This document shows positions 18,156 to 25,639 of a stretch of DNA of 64,000 nucleotides, piece after piece. Each line of letters begins with the position of its first letter. Within the stretch, counting starts at the first letter, position 1. The notes beneath the pieces were generated by a model. The model worked only from the letters and a program-made list of their open reading frames with translations. It made no database searches and was not told the origin of the DNA. Made by a program: the position numbers and the translations under genes. Source of the DNA: Mycobacterium sp. D16Q13 (GTDB lineage Bacteria; Actinomycetota; Actinomycetes; Mycobacteriales; Mycobacteriaceae); the NCBI RefSeq assembly GCF_002013375.1, contig NZ_MAEW01000015.1, positions 62,001-126,000 on the forward strand, in the 5' to 3' direction.

Positions 18156-19046
18156 ATGGAGGAGACCACGCAGAACCGGCCAACGCGCCGGCCCGCGCTC
18201 TCTCCTTCTCGTGCCAGCGACTTCAAGCAGTGCCCACTGCTGTACCGGTTCCGCGCGATCGACAGGCTCCCCGAGCCGCCGTCCACAGCACAGGTGCGCG
18301 GCAGTCTCGTGCACGCCGCTCTGGAAGATCTCTATGCTCGGCCCGCCGCCGAACGGGAGTATGCCACCGCCGCCGGATTGGTGGAGCCCGCGTGGGAACG
18401 CCTCGTGGACTCGAACCCCGAACTCGCCGCAGTGGTCGAGGCCGAGCGCCTTCCAGGGTTTCTCGACGAGGCCAGAGACCTGCTCTCGGGCTACTACCGG
18501 CTCGAAGATCCCACCCGTTTCGATCCCGACAGCTGCGAGGAGCGCGTCGAGGTCGAGTTGTCCGACGGCACGATGCTGCGCGGATTCATCGACCGCATCG
18601 ATATCGCACCCGGAGGCGCGATGCGTCTGGTGGATTACAAGACCGGACGCGCACCTCGCGCCCTGTTCGAAGCCAAGGCGCTGTTTCAAATGAAGTTCTA
18701 CGCCGTCGCGCTGTATCGCACCCGTGGTGTGGTGCCGCGGCGGCTGCGACTGCTGTATCTGTCCGATGGCGAGGTGCTCGACTACTCACCGGATGAGGCG
18801 GAGCTGCTGAAGTTCGAGAAGACGTTGATGGCGATCTGGCGGGCGATTCAAAACCTCGGCACCACGGGTGACTTCCGGCCCAACCCGTCCCGACTATGCG
18901 GCTGGTGCGCCCATCAGTCGCTGTGCCCCGCATTTGGCGGCACGCCGCCGCCCTACCCGGGCTGGCCCTCCGATTACGGTGTCTCTGATACGGATATCGA
19001 AGATGCCGAAGCCTCCGCGACCGCGATCCCGGGAGATGCCGCATGA
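18156..19046 (+). CDS. RecB-family PD-(D/E)XK nuclease with Fe-S-type cysteines
   Basis: A 296-residue protein homologous to Rv2119. The nuclease core includes RGSLVHAALEDLY, FIDRIDI and VDYKTGRAP, the latter two matching the catalytic D and DxK of the PD-(D/E)XK fold. One Cys near the N-terminus (FKQCP, residue 26) and three at the C-terminus (LCGWCAHQSLCP) match the AddB-type 4Fe-4S staple that closes the nuclease domain. I chose ATG 18156: a -10-like TAGGCT (18142-18147) ends eight bases upstream and no ribosome-binding site is visible, suggesting a leaderless mRNA. ATG 18138 is an alternative. Its stop overlaps the next start as ATGA. Confidence 0.85.
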   Translation: MEETTQNRPTRRPALSPSRASDFKQCPLLYRFRAIDRLPEPPSTAQVRGSLVHAALEDLYARPAAEREYATAAGLVEPAWERLVDSNPELAAVVEAERLPGFLDEARDLLSGYYRLEDPTRFDPDSCEERVEVELSDGTMLRGFIDRIDIAPGGAMRLVDYKTGRAPRALFEAKALFQMKFYAVALYRTRGVVPRRLRLLYLSDGEVLDYSPDEAELLKFEKTLMAIWRAIQNLGTTGDFRPNPSRLCGWCAHQSLCPAFGGTPPPYPGWPSDYGVSDTDIEDAEASATAIPGDAA

Positions 19047-19852
19047 CGCTGGACCTGACTGGCTGCTACTACCGGCGCTTGGACGCCGACGGCGAGTTCC
19101 AGGTATTCGAGTCCACCGCGCTGACCGCCAGCGGGTGGGGTCCGAATCTCCAGCACGGCTCGCCCCCGATGGCGTTGCTACTCAAGGCCATCGAGGAGCT
19201 GCCCGAGCCGCGTGAGAGCTTGCGGATCGGCCGGGTCGCGCTGGACATCCTCGGCCCGGTTCCCCTGGAGCCGGTGCGGGTGCGGGCGTGGATCGAACGG
19301 CCGGGGCGCCGGATCGCCCTTGCGGTCGCCGAGATGGAGGCGCACGCCAACGGCGGATACCGTGCGGTCGCGCGGGCCAGCGCGTGGCTGTTGGCCACAT
19401 CGGTGACCGCCGACAAGGCCAGTGACCGATATCCACCACTGCCCGAGTACCCGCAGGGCGCCACCCCGCCCGCCTTCGGTTTCGAGGGCTCCAACTACTC
19501 GAAATCTGTTGATTTTCAGTGGTTTTCGGTGCCAGATGGGGAACCACAGGTAGCCTGGATGCGACCACACGTGCATATCGTTGACACCGAGCCCACCACT
19601 CCATGGCAGCGGCTGGCGTCGGTGATCGATTCCGCGAACGGGATCGGCGCGGTGCTCAACCCGCTGCGATTCGTCTACATGAACACCGACACCGTGATGC
19701 ACGTGCACCGGATTCCCCACGGTGATGATTTCGGAGTGCGCGCCCGCATGTCGGTCGGACCCGACGGTGTCGGCGTGACCACGGCGGAGATCTTCGACCG
19801 CCGGGGTTACATCGGCTCCAGCGCACAGACCGTGTTGGTCCAGCGGCGGTAG
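19043..19852 (+). CDS. Acyl-CoA thioesterase-like double hot-dog protein
   Basis: A 269-residue protein with the layout of TesB-like double hot-dog thioesterases, which hydrolyse acyl-CoA. Visible features are HGSPPMALLLKAIEE early in the first domain, VRVRAWIERPGRRIALAVAEM as strands, and a second domain with VIDSANGIGAVLNP (putative catalytic Asp region) and ending AEIFDRRGYIGSSAQT. It is coupled to the RecB-like gene by a 4-bp overlap, although no functional link is known. The physiological substrate is unknown. Confidence 0.75.
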   Translation: MTLDLTGCYYRRLDADGEFQVFESTALTASGWGPNLQHGSPPMALLLKAIEELPEPRESLRIGRVALDILGPVPLEPVRVRAWIERPGRRIALAVAEMEAHANGGYRAVARASAWLLATSVTADKASDRYPPLPEYPQGATPPAFGFEGSNYSKSVDFQWFSVPDGEPQVAWMRPHVHIVDTEPTTPWQRLASVIDSANGIGAVLNPLRFVYMNTDTVMHVHRIPHGDDFGVRARMSVGPDGVGVTTAEIFDRRGYIGSSAQTVLVQRR

Positions 19853-19853
19853 A

Positions 19854-20516
19854 TTACGGCGAACCGATCCTGCGCCGGACGGTTTCCTTGATGCGCTCGG
19901 GCAGCGCGGGAACGTCAAGCAGTTGGGGAAGCAATGCGGGTTCACGGGTCAGCGCCCGGAAGGCCAGCCCGACGGTGACGTCGTGGTCTGGACTGTTGCC
20001 GATGGTGATCCGGTCACCCGGACATACCGCGCCGGGCGAAACGACCCGTAAATAAGCACCGGGAACCGCCTGCACGGTAAAGGTTTTGACCCAACCCTGT
20101 TGGTCGAGCCAGGCCGCGAATGTCCGGCACGGTATTCGCGGTGACGAGACCTCCAGCACCAGACCGTCGGTACCGACATGCCATTGCTCGCCGATTTTGG
20201 CGTCGGTTACGTCGATATCGCAGGTGGTGAGGTTCTCCCCGAATTGGCCATTGGTCAGCTCCCTGCCCAGTTCTTCCTGCCACCAGTCAAGGTCTTCGCG
20301 GGCATACGCGTACACGGCTTGGTCGTCGCCGCCGTGCACGGTGTGATCCCCGATGGCGTCACCGCCCAGACCACTGCCGGTACCGTCGCCCACCTCCCCG
20401 GGCGCACGCACCGCGACCGCCGAATCGATGGGACGCTTGTCGATCCCGGTCGGGACGGGCCCGCCCGTAGGGTTCGAACGGAGTCCGCCCACATTCACCG
20501 TCAAAACTGTCGCCAC
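19854..20516 (-). CDS. MOSC-domain protein, YiiM-like
   Basis: About 220 residues with a MOSC domain: VNVGGLRSNP at the N-terminus, a GLGGDAIGDHTVHGGDDQAVYAYAREDL region, FGENLTT, and the conserved Cys in SSPRIPCRTFA, the presumed molybdenum-cofactor or sulfur ligand. YiiM-type proteins reduce N-hydroxylated compounds using molybdenum cofactor. I chose GTG 20516 because it falls just after the stop of the upstream TetR gene; the frame stays open to ATG 20549, which would overlap that gene by 14 bp. It is probably cotranscribed with the TetR gene. Confidence 0.82.
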   Translation of the reverse strand: MATVLTVNVGGLRSNPTGGPVPTGIDKRPIDSAVAVRAPGEVGDGTGSGLGGDAIGDHTVHGGDDQAVYAYAREDLDWWQEELGRELTNGQFGENLTTCDIDVTDAKIGEQWHVGTDGLVLEVSSPRIPCRTFAAWLDQQGWVKTFTVQAVPGAYLRVVSPGAVCPGDRITIGNSPDHDVTVGLAFRALTREPALLPQLLDVPALPERIKETVRRRIGSP

Positions 20517-20535
20517 CGCACCAGGATACGGAGCG

Positions 20536-21201
20536 CTAGCGTGCAGCACGCATCAGCGGCAGTAGATACCTGCCCGCGAATTCGCGGGTGTTCTCGTCGG
20601 TATCTGTCGGCACCAGCACCGAGGGATTCATCAGAAACGTCGACGTCAGCCGCAGCGCCAAGTCCAGCGCCCGCTTGACCGCCGCGGCGGGATACGCATC
20701 ATCGGCCAGCAATTCCGCGATGACGGCAAGCAGACCTTGATAGCCGGCCGCATTTACGTCGAAAACGTTCCGCGAGAACGATTCCGAGTCGAATTCCTTG
20801 AGTGCCAGCACCAGCGGATGATCACGCGCCTCGCGCATGCCCATGACGAATGCTTCGACCATCCGGTCTTCCGCGTTGGACAAGGGTGCGAGCACCACCT
20901 GTGCCCGGACAAAGAATTCCGTTGTCTCCCTGACTAATACCGCCGCGACGATGTCTTCTTTGTCCCCACACTTGCGGTACAGCGTCGGCCGGGACACGCC
21001 GGCACGACGCGCGATGTCTCCCACCGCGGTACGACCGATCCCGTGAGCGACGAATTCCTCGCGTGCGGCATCCAACAGGCGAGAGGTCGCCACGTTGGTG
21101 TCGGACAAGGCACCGGTGGCCAGCTGCCGCAGCAAGGAGTCGAGCTCTACCACGGAGCCGATCCTAACGGCGGGGACCGATGCACCATCGACACGACTCA
21201 C
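20536..21201 (-). CDS. TetR-family transcriptional regulator
   Basis: A 221-residue regulator. The helix-turn-helix lies around residues 39-85 (ATSRLLDAAREEFVAHG, then VGDIARRAGVSRPTLYRKCGDK). The rest is a helical ligand-binding domain. It is divergent from the P450 gene, and the region between holds an 8-bp inverted repeat that is the likely operator. A ligand linked to the P450 pathway (fatty acid or xenobiotic) is plausible. The N-terminal 35 residues before the HTH are longer than usual, so the true start may be internal. Confidence 0.88.
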   Translation of the reverse strand: MSRVDGASVPAVRIGSVVELDSLLRQLATGALSDTNVATSRLLDAAREEFVAHGIGRTAVGDIARRAGVSRPTLYRKCGDKEDIVAAVLVRETTEFFVRAQVVLAPLSNAEDRMVEAFVMGMREARDHPLVLALKEFDSESFSRNVFDVNAAGYQGLLAVIAELLADDAYPAAAVKRALDLALRLTSTFLMNPSVLVPTDTDENTREFAGRYLLPLMRAAR

Positions 21202-21233
21202 GGCTGCTCCCTCCGAATCGCCTACCTGGTGTT

Positions 21234-21259
21234 TGAATCAATGAATTACTTTTGATTCA
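21234..21259. promoter_or_regulatory. Inverted-repeat operator between the tetR and P450 genes
   Basis: TGAATCAA (21234-21241) and TTGATTCA (21252-21259) form a perfect inverted repeat with a 10-bp spacer. It lies 32 bp upstream of the tetR gene start and about 110 bp before the P450 gene. It is AT-rich against the background and is the natural candidate site for the divergent TetR protein. Confidence 0.65.
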
Positions 21260-21369
21260 GTATTGCACACGGCCCCGATCCGCCATACACTTCGCCACCA
21301 GAATCACTGTTCGGCATCGCAGCGGGTCGGTTTCCTGGCCTCGCGACCGACCGCAGAGAAGAGGCAGAC

Positions 21370-22770
21370 ATGCACGCCACCGACACGAACCCCGCCGCGC
21401 GGGAACTACCGCAGACCGGCGTACCCCGGCTTCCTCCAAGGCTCCCGCTGCGTCGGGCCGCACTCTTGGGGCTCAGCTGTATGGGCGAGCCGTCTCGTCT
21501 GCCGTACCTGCTATTGCCCAAGATCGCGCATCGGTACGGCGACATCGTCCGCCTGTTCACGGGGCCGAAGCCCGCACTCACACTCACCCTGATCAACCAT
21601 CCCGACTACGTCGACCACGTCTTTACGCGCCACCACGACCGCTACGTCAAACACGAGGCCACCATCGAGCTGGTCTCCGGGGAGCCGGTGGCCCTCCCCT
21701 TGCTCGAAGGGCAGGAGTGGAAACGTGTCCGCTCCGCGTTCAATCCCTACTTCGGCGAGCGCGCTTTGGCAGCGGCGACTCCGCTCATGATGGACGGAAT
21801 AACAGATCGGGTCGACGCCTGGTCCCGCCATGCGGACAGCGGGGAACTGGTGGATCTCGAGCACGAACTCGGCGCGGTGGTGATGGACGGCCTGATGCGC
21901 TCGATGTTCAAGGTTCAACTCAGCCCGGACGAGATCGATCACGCGGTCGACGGGGCGCGGCGATATGGCGTCTACGTCATCAGCAGGGTCGCGATGCATT
22001 TCCTGCCCAGCTGGATACCAAACCCTTTGCACCGCAAGGGTGAGGAGTCCAAAACGGAACTCTTTGGCATCCTCGACCGCTTCGTCGACGAGCGCGCGGG
22101 CTGCCCGGTTTCCGATACGCCTGACCTCGTGGATGCCTTGCTGGGACTGGAGTTCGACGGCTGCCCGCAGACGCAGCACCGGCGACGGCGATCTGAGGCC
22201 GCCGGGCTGGTGTTCGCAGGATTCGAGACCACCGCCGCCGCCCTCGCCTGGACGATCGCGCTGCTCTGCCGAAACCCGATCGCGCTCGGTAAGGCGTACG
22301 CAGAGATTGACGCGCTCGGCGGGAAGACACTGGAATACGACGACCTGGAGAATTTGAAGTACCTGAGGGCGTGTTTCGATGAGGCGCAGCGCTTTCAGGC
22401 CGCACCCGCCAATGTCAGAACGGCCGTACAGGACGACGAGATCGGCGGCTACTTCATTCCGCAGGGCTCGCAGGTCATCATCACGCAGTACGCGCTGCAG
22501 CGTGATCCCCGGTTCTGGAAGGAACCGGACACATTCAATCCCGACAGATTCCTGACCGACAAGATCAATCGGAATGCGTTTCTGCCCTTCAGTATCGGGC
22601 CCCGCAAGTGTATGGGTACACGGATGGCCTACATCGAGGGAACCCTGGTCCTCGGAACCATCTTGCAGCGCTACGCATTACAGATCCGCGACGGGTGGAC
22701 GCCCCGACATCGCGTGCGGGTGTCCACCGGCCTGGCGGGCGGTCTGCCGGTGCGTCTCTTCGCCCGCTGA
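21370..22770 (+). CDS. Cytochrome P450
   Basis: A 466-residue soluble P450 monooxygenase. The I-helix oxygen-binding motif is FAGFETTAAALAW, the K-helix ExxR is in FDEAQRFQ, and the heme-ligand loop is FSIGPRKCMG near residue 420. No ferredoxin or reductase gene is adjacent. AGAAGAGG precedes the ATG. It is followed 34 bp later by an NTF2-fold protein, probably in one operon, and controlled by the divergent TetR. The CYP family and substrate cannot be assigned by eye. Confidence 0.92.
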   Translation: MHATDTNPAARELPQTGVPRLPPRLPLRRAALLGLSCMGEPSRLPYLLLPKIAHRYGDIVRLFTGPKPALTLTLINHPDYVDHVFTRHHDRYVKHEATIELVSGEPVALPLLEGQEWKRVRSAFNPYFGERALAAATPLMMDGITDRVDAWSRHADSGELVDLEHELGAVVMDGLMRSMFKVQLSPDEIDHAVDGARRYGVYVISRVAMHFLPSWIPNPLHRKGEESKTELFGILDRFVDERAGCPVSDTPDLVDALLGLEFDGCPQTQHRRRRSEAAGLVFAGFETTAAALAWTIALLCRNPIALGKAYAEIDALGGKTLEYDDLENLKYLRACFDEAQRFQAAPANVRTAVQDDEIGGYFIPQGSQVIITQYALQRDPRFWKEPDTFNPDRFLTDKINRNAFLPFSIGPRKCMGTRMAYIEGTLVLGTILQRYALQIRDGWTPRHRVRVSTGLAGGLPVRLFAR

Positions 22771-22804
22771 GCCAGCACATGTTTCCCACGATGAAAGGAA
22801 CGAA

Positions 22805-23482
22805 ATGAGCAGATTGGAAAGACTGGGGCCCTCCCCGGAGCACGCGAAGTACCAGCCACTCATGCCGGATTTCTGGAGGAAGGTGCAGCAGCAGGAAAAG
22901 AACGACATCGAACGCGGTCTTCCCGCCCAGGGCCGAACAGAGTTCGCGTCCACATGGTTCGACGCCTGGGCCGAGCAGGACATCAAGAAGATCGACTACT
23001 GCATCGCCGAGGACTGTAGCTACATCGACAGCTCGACGTTCCAGGAGAACAGGCTCGGACGCCAGTTCACGATCGACAACTGCCAGGCCGCCTTCGACGT
23101 CTTCCCCGACTTCGCCTTCTATCCGCAGGACGGGACGAATCGGTCGCTGCCCTACTGGGACTACTTCGATGGTCAGTGGCGCGTGACCATTCCGTGGCGA
23201 GGCATCGGCCGCATGATCGGCGAGACCATCGAACCCAACACCGGAGCCAAGCTCAAGGGAACGGGCCGCTGCCTGAACTTCATTGGCATTGACCGCTATA
23301 CATTGACCGACGACTTCAAGATCACCCACATCGACACCGACTGGGACATGCTCTACGGCGCCGCACAGCTGGCGGGATTGGGCCCCCTCATGCGGAGCCG
23401 CAGCCTTCAGAAGATCGGACTACGCGCCGCCAGCGTGGTCGCACCGGCGTTCCGTCTGGCGACCCTGCTGACCACGCGGTGA
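22805..23482 (+). CDS. NTF2-like (SnoaL-type) fold protein
   Basis: A 225-residue protein. The region after about residue 40 (EFASTWFDAWAEQDIKKIDYCIAEDCSYIDS, broken into helices and strands, later FTIDNCQAAFDVFPDFAF) has the layout of the NTF2/SnoaL family, used by cyclases, isomerases and ligand-binding proteins. No catalytic set is recognisable. AAAGGA lies five bases before the ATG. It follows the P450 gene closely, so it may act on or bind the P450 substrate or product. It converges on the YrbE-like gene, with a short hairpin (23474-23488) over its stop codon. Confidence 0.65.
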   Translation: MSRLERLGPSPEHAKYQPLMPDFWRKVQQQEKNDIERGLPAQGRTEFASTWFDAWAEQDIKKIDYCIAEDCSYIDSSTFQENRLGRQFTIDNCQAAFDVFPDFAFYPQDGTNRSLPYWDYFDGQWRVTIPWRGIGRMIGETIEPNTGAKLKGTGRCLNFIGIDRYTLTDDFKITHIDTDWDMLYGAAQLAGLGPLMRSRSLQKIGLRAASVVAPAFRLATLLTTR

Positions 23483-23496
23483 CCGCGTCGCTTTGG

Positions 23497-24162
23497 TCAG
23501 GACCGGTCAACGGGCGCGGAGACACCTTTGTAGCAAGCGATGAGGCCTCCCATGAACCCGAGAGCCGCCGCCTCGATAGCCACAATCAGCACATTGGTCG
23601 GACTCATCAGCTGCGCCAAGTTCCCGATGAACAGACTCAGCGGAGTGTGCTGACCGAAAGCCGAGAAGAAGTAGACGCCAGCTGCCCCAACAGCTATCAA
23701 CGCCAGCGGCACCGCGGCGACCGCGGTAGCGAGGACGCGGGGAACGATGAACCCGTGCGTGACGTCCACGCCTCTGCCCCGCATGGCGTCGATCTCCTGC
23801 TGAATCCGGGGCGAATCGGCCTCGGCGAAGACAACGGTGGCACCCGTGGCCGCCGCGACCAACACCGCGTGCGTCGGGAATCCCGTCGGGCCGAACACCA
23901 GGGCCTCCAGGACGAGCACGATCACTACGGCCAGCGGTATCGCCACCATGCACATCGGCAGCACCGACACTCTGGCTATCGACCACACCTGCCGGAAGAA
24001 CTCGCCCACGGCGGGTGGGCGACGGAGCATGGCACCCAACGTGTCCAGTGCCATCCCCAGAAAGCCGGTAAAAGTTCGCCTGGGCTTCTCGATAGGACTC
24101 GAGATAAGGCCATTCCCCCGGTCTGCGTCGGTCACCGTCGGGGCCTCTAGATACGTGGTCAC
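23497..24162 (-). CDS. Orphan YrbE/MlaE-type permease, C-terminally short
   Basis: A 221-residue membrane protein of the MlaE/YrbE ABC-permease family, which works with Mce proteins in lipid transport. The family landmarks VGEFFRQVWSIARVSVLP, ATGATVVFAEADSPRIQQEIDAM and PRVLATAVAAVPLAL are visible. It ends soon after GLIACYKGVSA, whereas normal YrbE proteins (about 255-290 residues) continue with a conserved loop and a last membrane helix. No partner yrbE, mce or ATPase gene is nearby. It may be a decaying remnant or a specialised short form. Confidence 0.8.
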   Translation of the reverse strand: MTTYLEAPTVTDADRGNGLISSPIEKPRRTFTGFLGMALDTLGAMLRRPPAVGEFFRQVWSIARVSVLPMCMVAIPLAVVIVLVLEALVFGPTGFPTHAVLVAAATGATVVFAEADSPRIQQEIDAMRGRGVDVTHGFIVPRVLATAVAAVPLALIAVGAAGVYFFSAFGQHTPLSLFIGNLAQLMSPTNVLIVAIEAAALGFMGGLIACYKGVSAPVDRS

Positions 24163-24213
24163 ATATCAGTGCATATCGCGTTCCGCCCGCCTTCGCGGCG
24201 GAATCACAAAAAT

Positions 24214-25455
24214 CTAGACGGGCACCTTGCTGCGGCGGCGCTCACGGACCATGGCGATGGCAGTCTTGAGCCCGCGCCGCGGAACCGAATCTGACTCGGT
24301 GGCAAGAGGTTCCAGGACCACGAACATGCGCTCACTACGAGTCTCCGGCGCATTGTCCGCGGTAGCACGCAGGAACCGGTCCGGTAGCGACAGCTTGGCG
24401 ATGGTCCGCCAGGTCTTCGCGTACTGGAGCAGCATCGATCCGGTCGTATACGGCAGGTCGTAGCGCTCGCAGATGTCCCGCACGCGCACCGAGATCTCGT
24501 GCAGCCGGTTGCTCGGCAAGTCCGGGTACAGGTGGTGCTCGATCTGATGACACAGGTTGCCACTCATCAGCCGCATCGTCGGCCCCGCATCGAAGTTCGC
24601 GCTGCCCAGCAGCTGACGCAAGTACCACTGGCCACGCGTCTCGTTCTCCATATCGGTCACGGAGAACTTCTCGGCGCCGTCCGGAAAATGCCCGCAGAAG
24701 ATGACGGCGTTGGACCAGAAGTTGCGAATCAGGTTGGCCGTCGCCGTGGCGGTCAATGTGGATCGGTAGGTCGCCCCCGGCGACAGCGCGGTGATTGACG
24801 GGAATGCGACGTAATCCTTGAAGACCTGCGAACCCGCGGACGTGATCAGCTCACGCACCCGCTGCTTGGTCGCCTCGCGGGTTTCCTTTGTCCAGATCTT
24901 GCGGAACTCCAGGTGCTGCAGGGCAATTCCCCACTCGAATCCCGCCGCGAGGATGAAATTGAGCGGCAGGTTCAGGAGGTTGCGCACCTTCCACGGCTCG
25001 TCGCGCGTGACACGGAGGATCCCGTAGCCCACGTCGTCGTCCAGGTCGAGGATGTTGGTGTACTTGTGATGCTCGACGTTGTGCGTGAAGCGCCAGTGCT
25101 TGGAGGCGCCGGCCATGTCCCACTCCCACGTCGAAGAGTGAATCTCGGGATCGTTCATCCAATCCCATTGACCGTGCATGACGTTGTGGCCGATCTCCAT
25201 GTTCTCGATGATCTTGGCAACGGCCAGCGTCACGGTGCCGGCCCACCATGCGGAGCGCTTCTTGCTCGCCGCCAAAAGGGCGCGGCCAGTCAATTCGAGC
25301 GCGCGTTGCGCGCCGATGGTGCGCCGGATATAACGGGCGTCACGCGTACCGCGCGACTCCTCGATCTCACGCCGGAGCCCATCGAGCTCGACGGCCAGGT
25401 TCTCGACGTCCTCGCTGGTGAGATGCGCGAATGCCGAGATGTCCGTGATCGCCAT
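24214..25455 (-). CDS. desA3: Membrane fatty acyl-CoA desaturase DesA3
   Basis: A 413-residue membrane desaturase matching M. tuberculosis DesA3 (Rv3229c), the stearoyl-CoA delta-9 desaturase that makes oleate for membrane lipids. The three His boxes are present: HNVMH, HNVEHH and HQIEHH. Long identical-looking stretches include the segment around ENMEIGHNVMHGQWDWMNDP. The C-terminus retains the basic RERRRSK. ATG 25455 has AAGGA five bases upstream; the in-frame extension to 25524 crosses the operator and is rejected. The reductase partner (Rv3230c type) is not adjacent here. A palindromic operator lies 28 bp upstream. Confidence 0.95.
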   Translation of the reverse strand: MAITDISAFAHLTSEDVENLAVELDGLRREIEESRGTRDARYIRRTIGAQRALELTGRALLAASKKRSAWWAGTVTLAVAKIIENMEIGHNVMHGQWDWMNDPEIHSSTWEWDMAGASKHWRFTHNVEHHKYTNILDLDDDVGYGILRVTRDEPWKVRNLLNLPLNFILAAGFEWGIALQHLEFRKIWTKETREATKQRVRELITSAGSQVFKDYVAFPSITALSPGATYRSTLTATATANLIRNFWSNAVIFCGHFPDGAEKFSVTDMENETRGQWYLRQLLGSANFDAGPTMRLMSGNLCHQIEHHLYPDLPSNRLHEISVRVRDICERYDLPYTTGSMLLQYAKTWRTIAKLSLPDRFLRATADNAPETRSERMFVVLEPLATESDSVPRRGLKTAIAMVRERRRSKVPV

Positions 25456-25483
25456 TGGTGTCCTTCCGCAGCTGCGATACCGC

Positions 25484-25505
25484 CACCCTACGGTACCGTA
25501 GGTTA
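25484..25505. promoter_or_regulatory. Palindromic operator upstream of desA3
   Basis: The core CTACGGTACCGTAG (25488-25501) is a perfect 14-bp palindrome. It matches the 22-bp site upstream of the acyl-ACP desaturase gene at all but a few outer positions. It lies 28 bp upstream of the desA3 start, consistent with a shared TetR-type repressor of unsaturated fatty acid synthesis. Confidence 0.72.
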
Positions 25506-25639
25506 CTCGCCGGTAAATGGACACGCCACAGGTGGTGACAACCAGGCCACGCTATGCCTCGACACGCCGCATTCTGCACAGATCCGGGGCGTGTCGCCGC
25601 CACGTGCGGCGAGTCACGGCCGGTGATCGGTGACTGGAC

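Noticed and set aside
23474..23488. ACGCGGTGACCGCGT palindrome over the NTF2 gene stop as a specific operator
   Set aside because: It is short, GC-rich and lies at a convergent junction, so a terminator element or chance is more likely than an operator.
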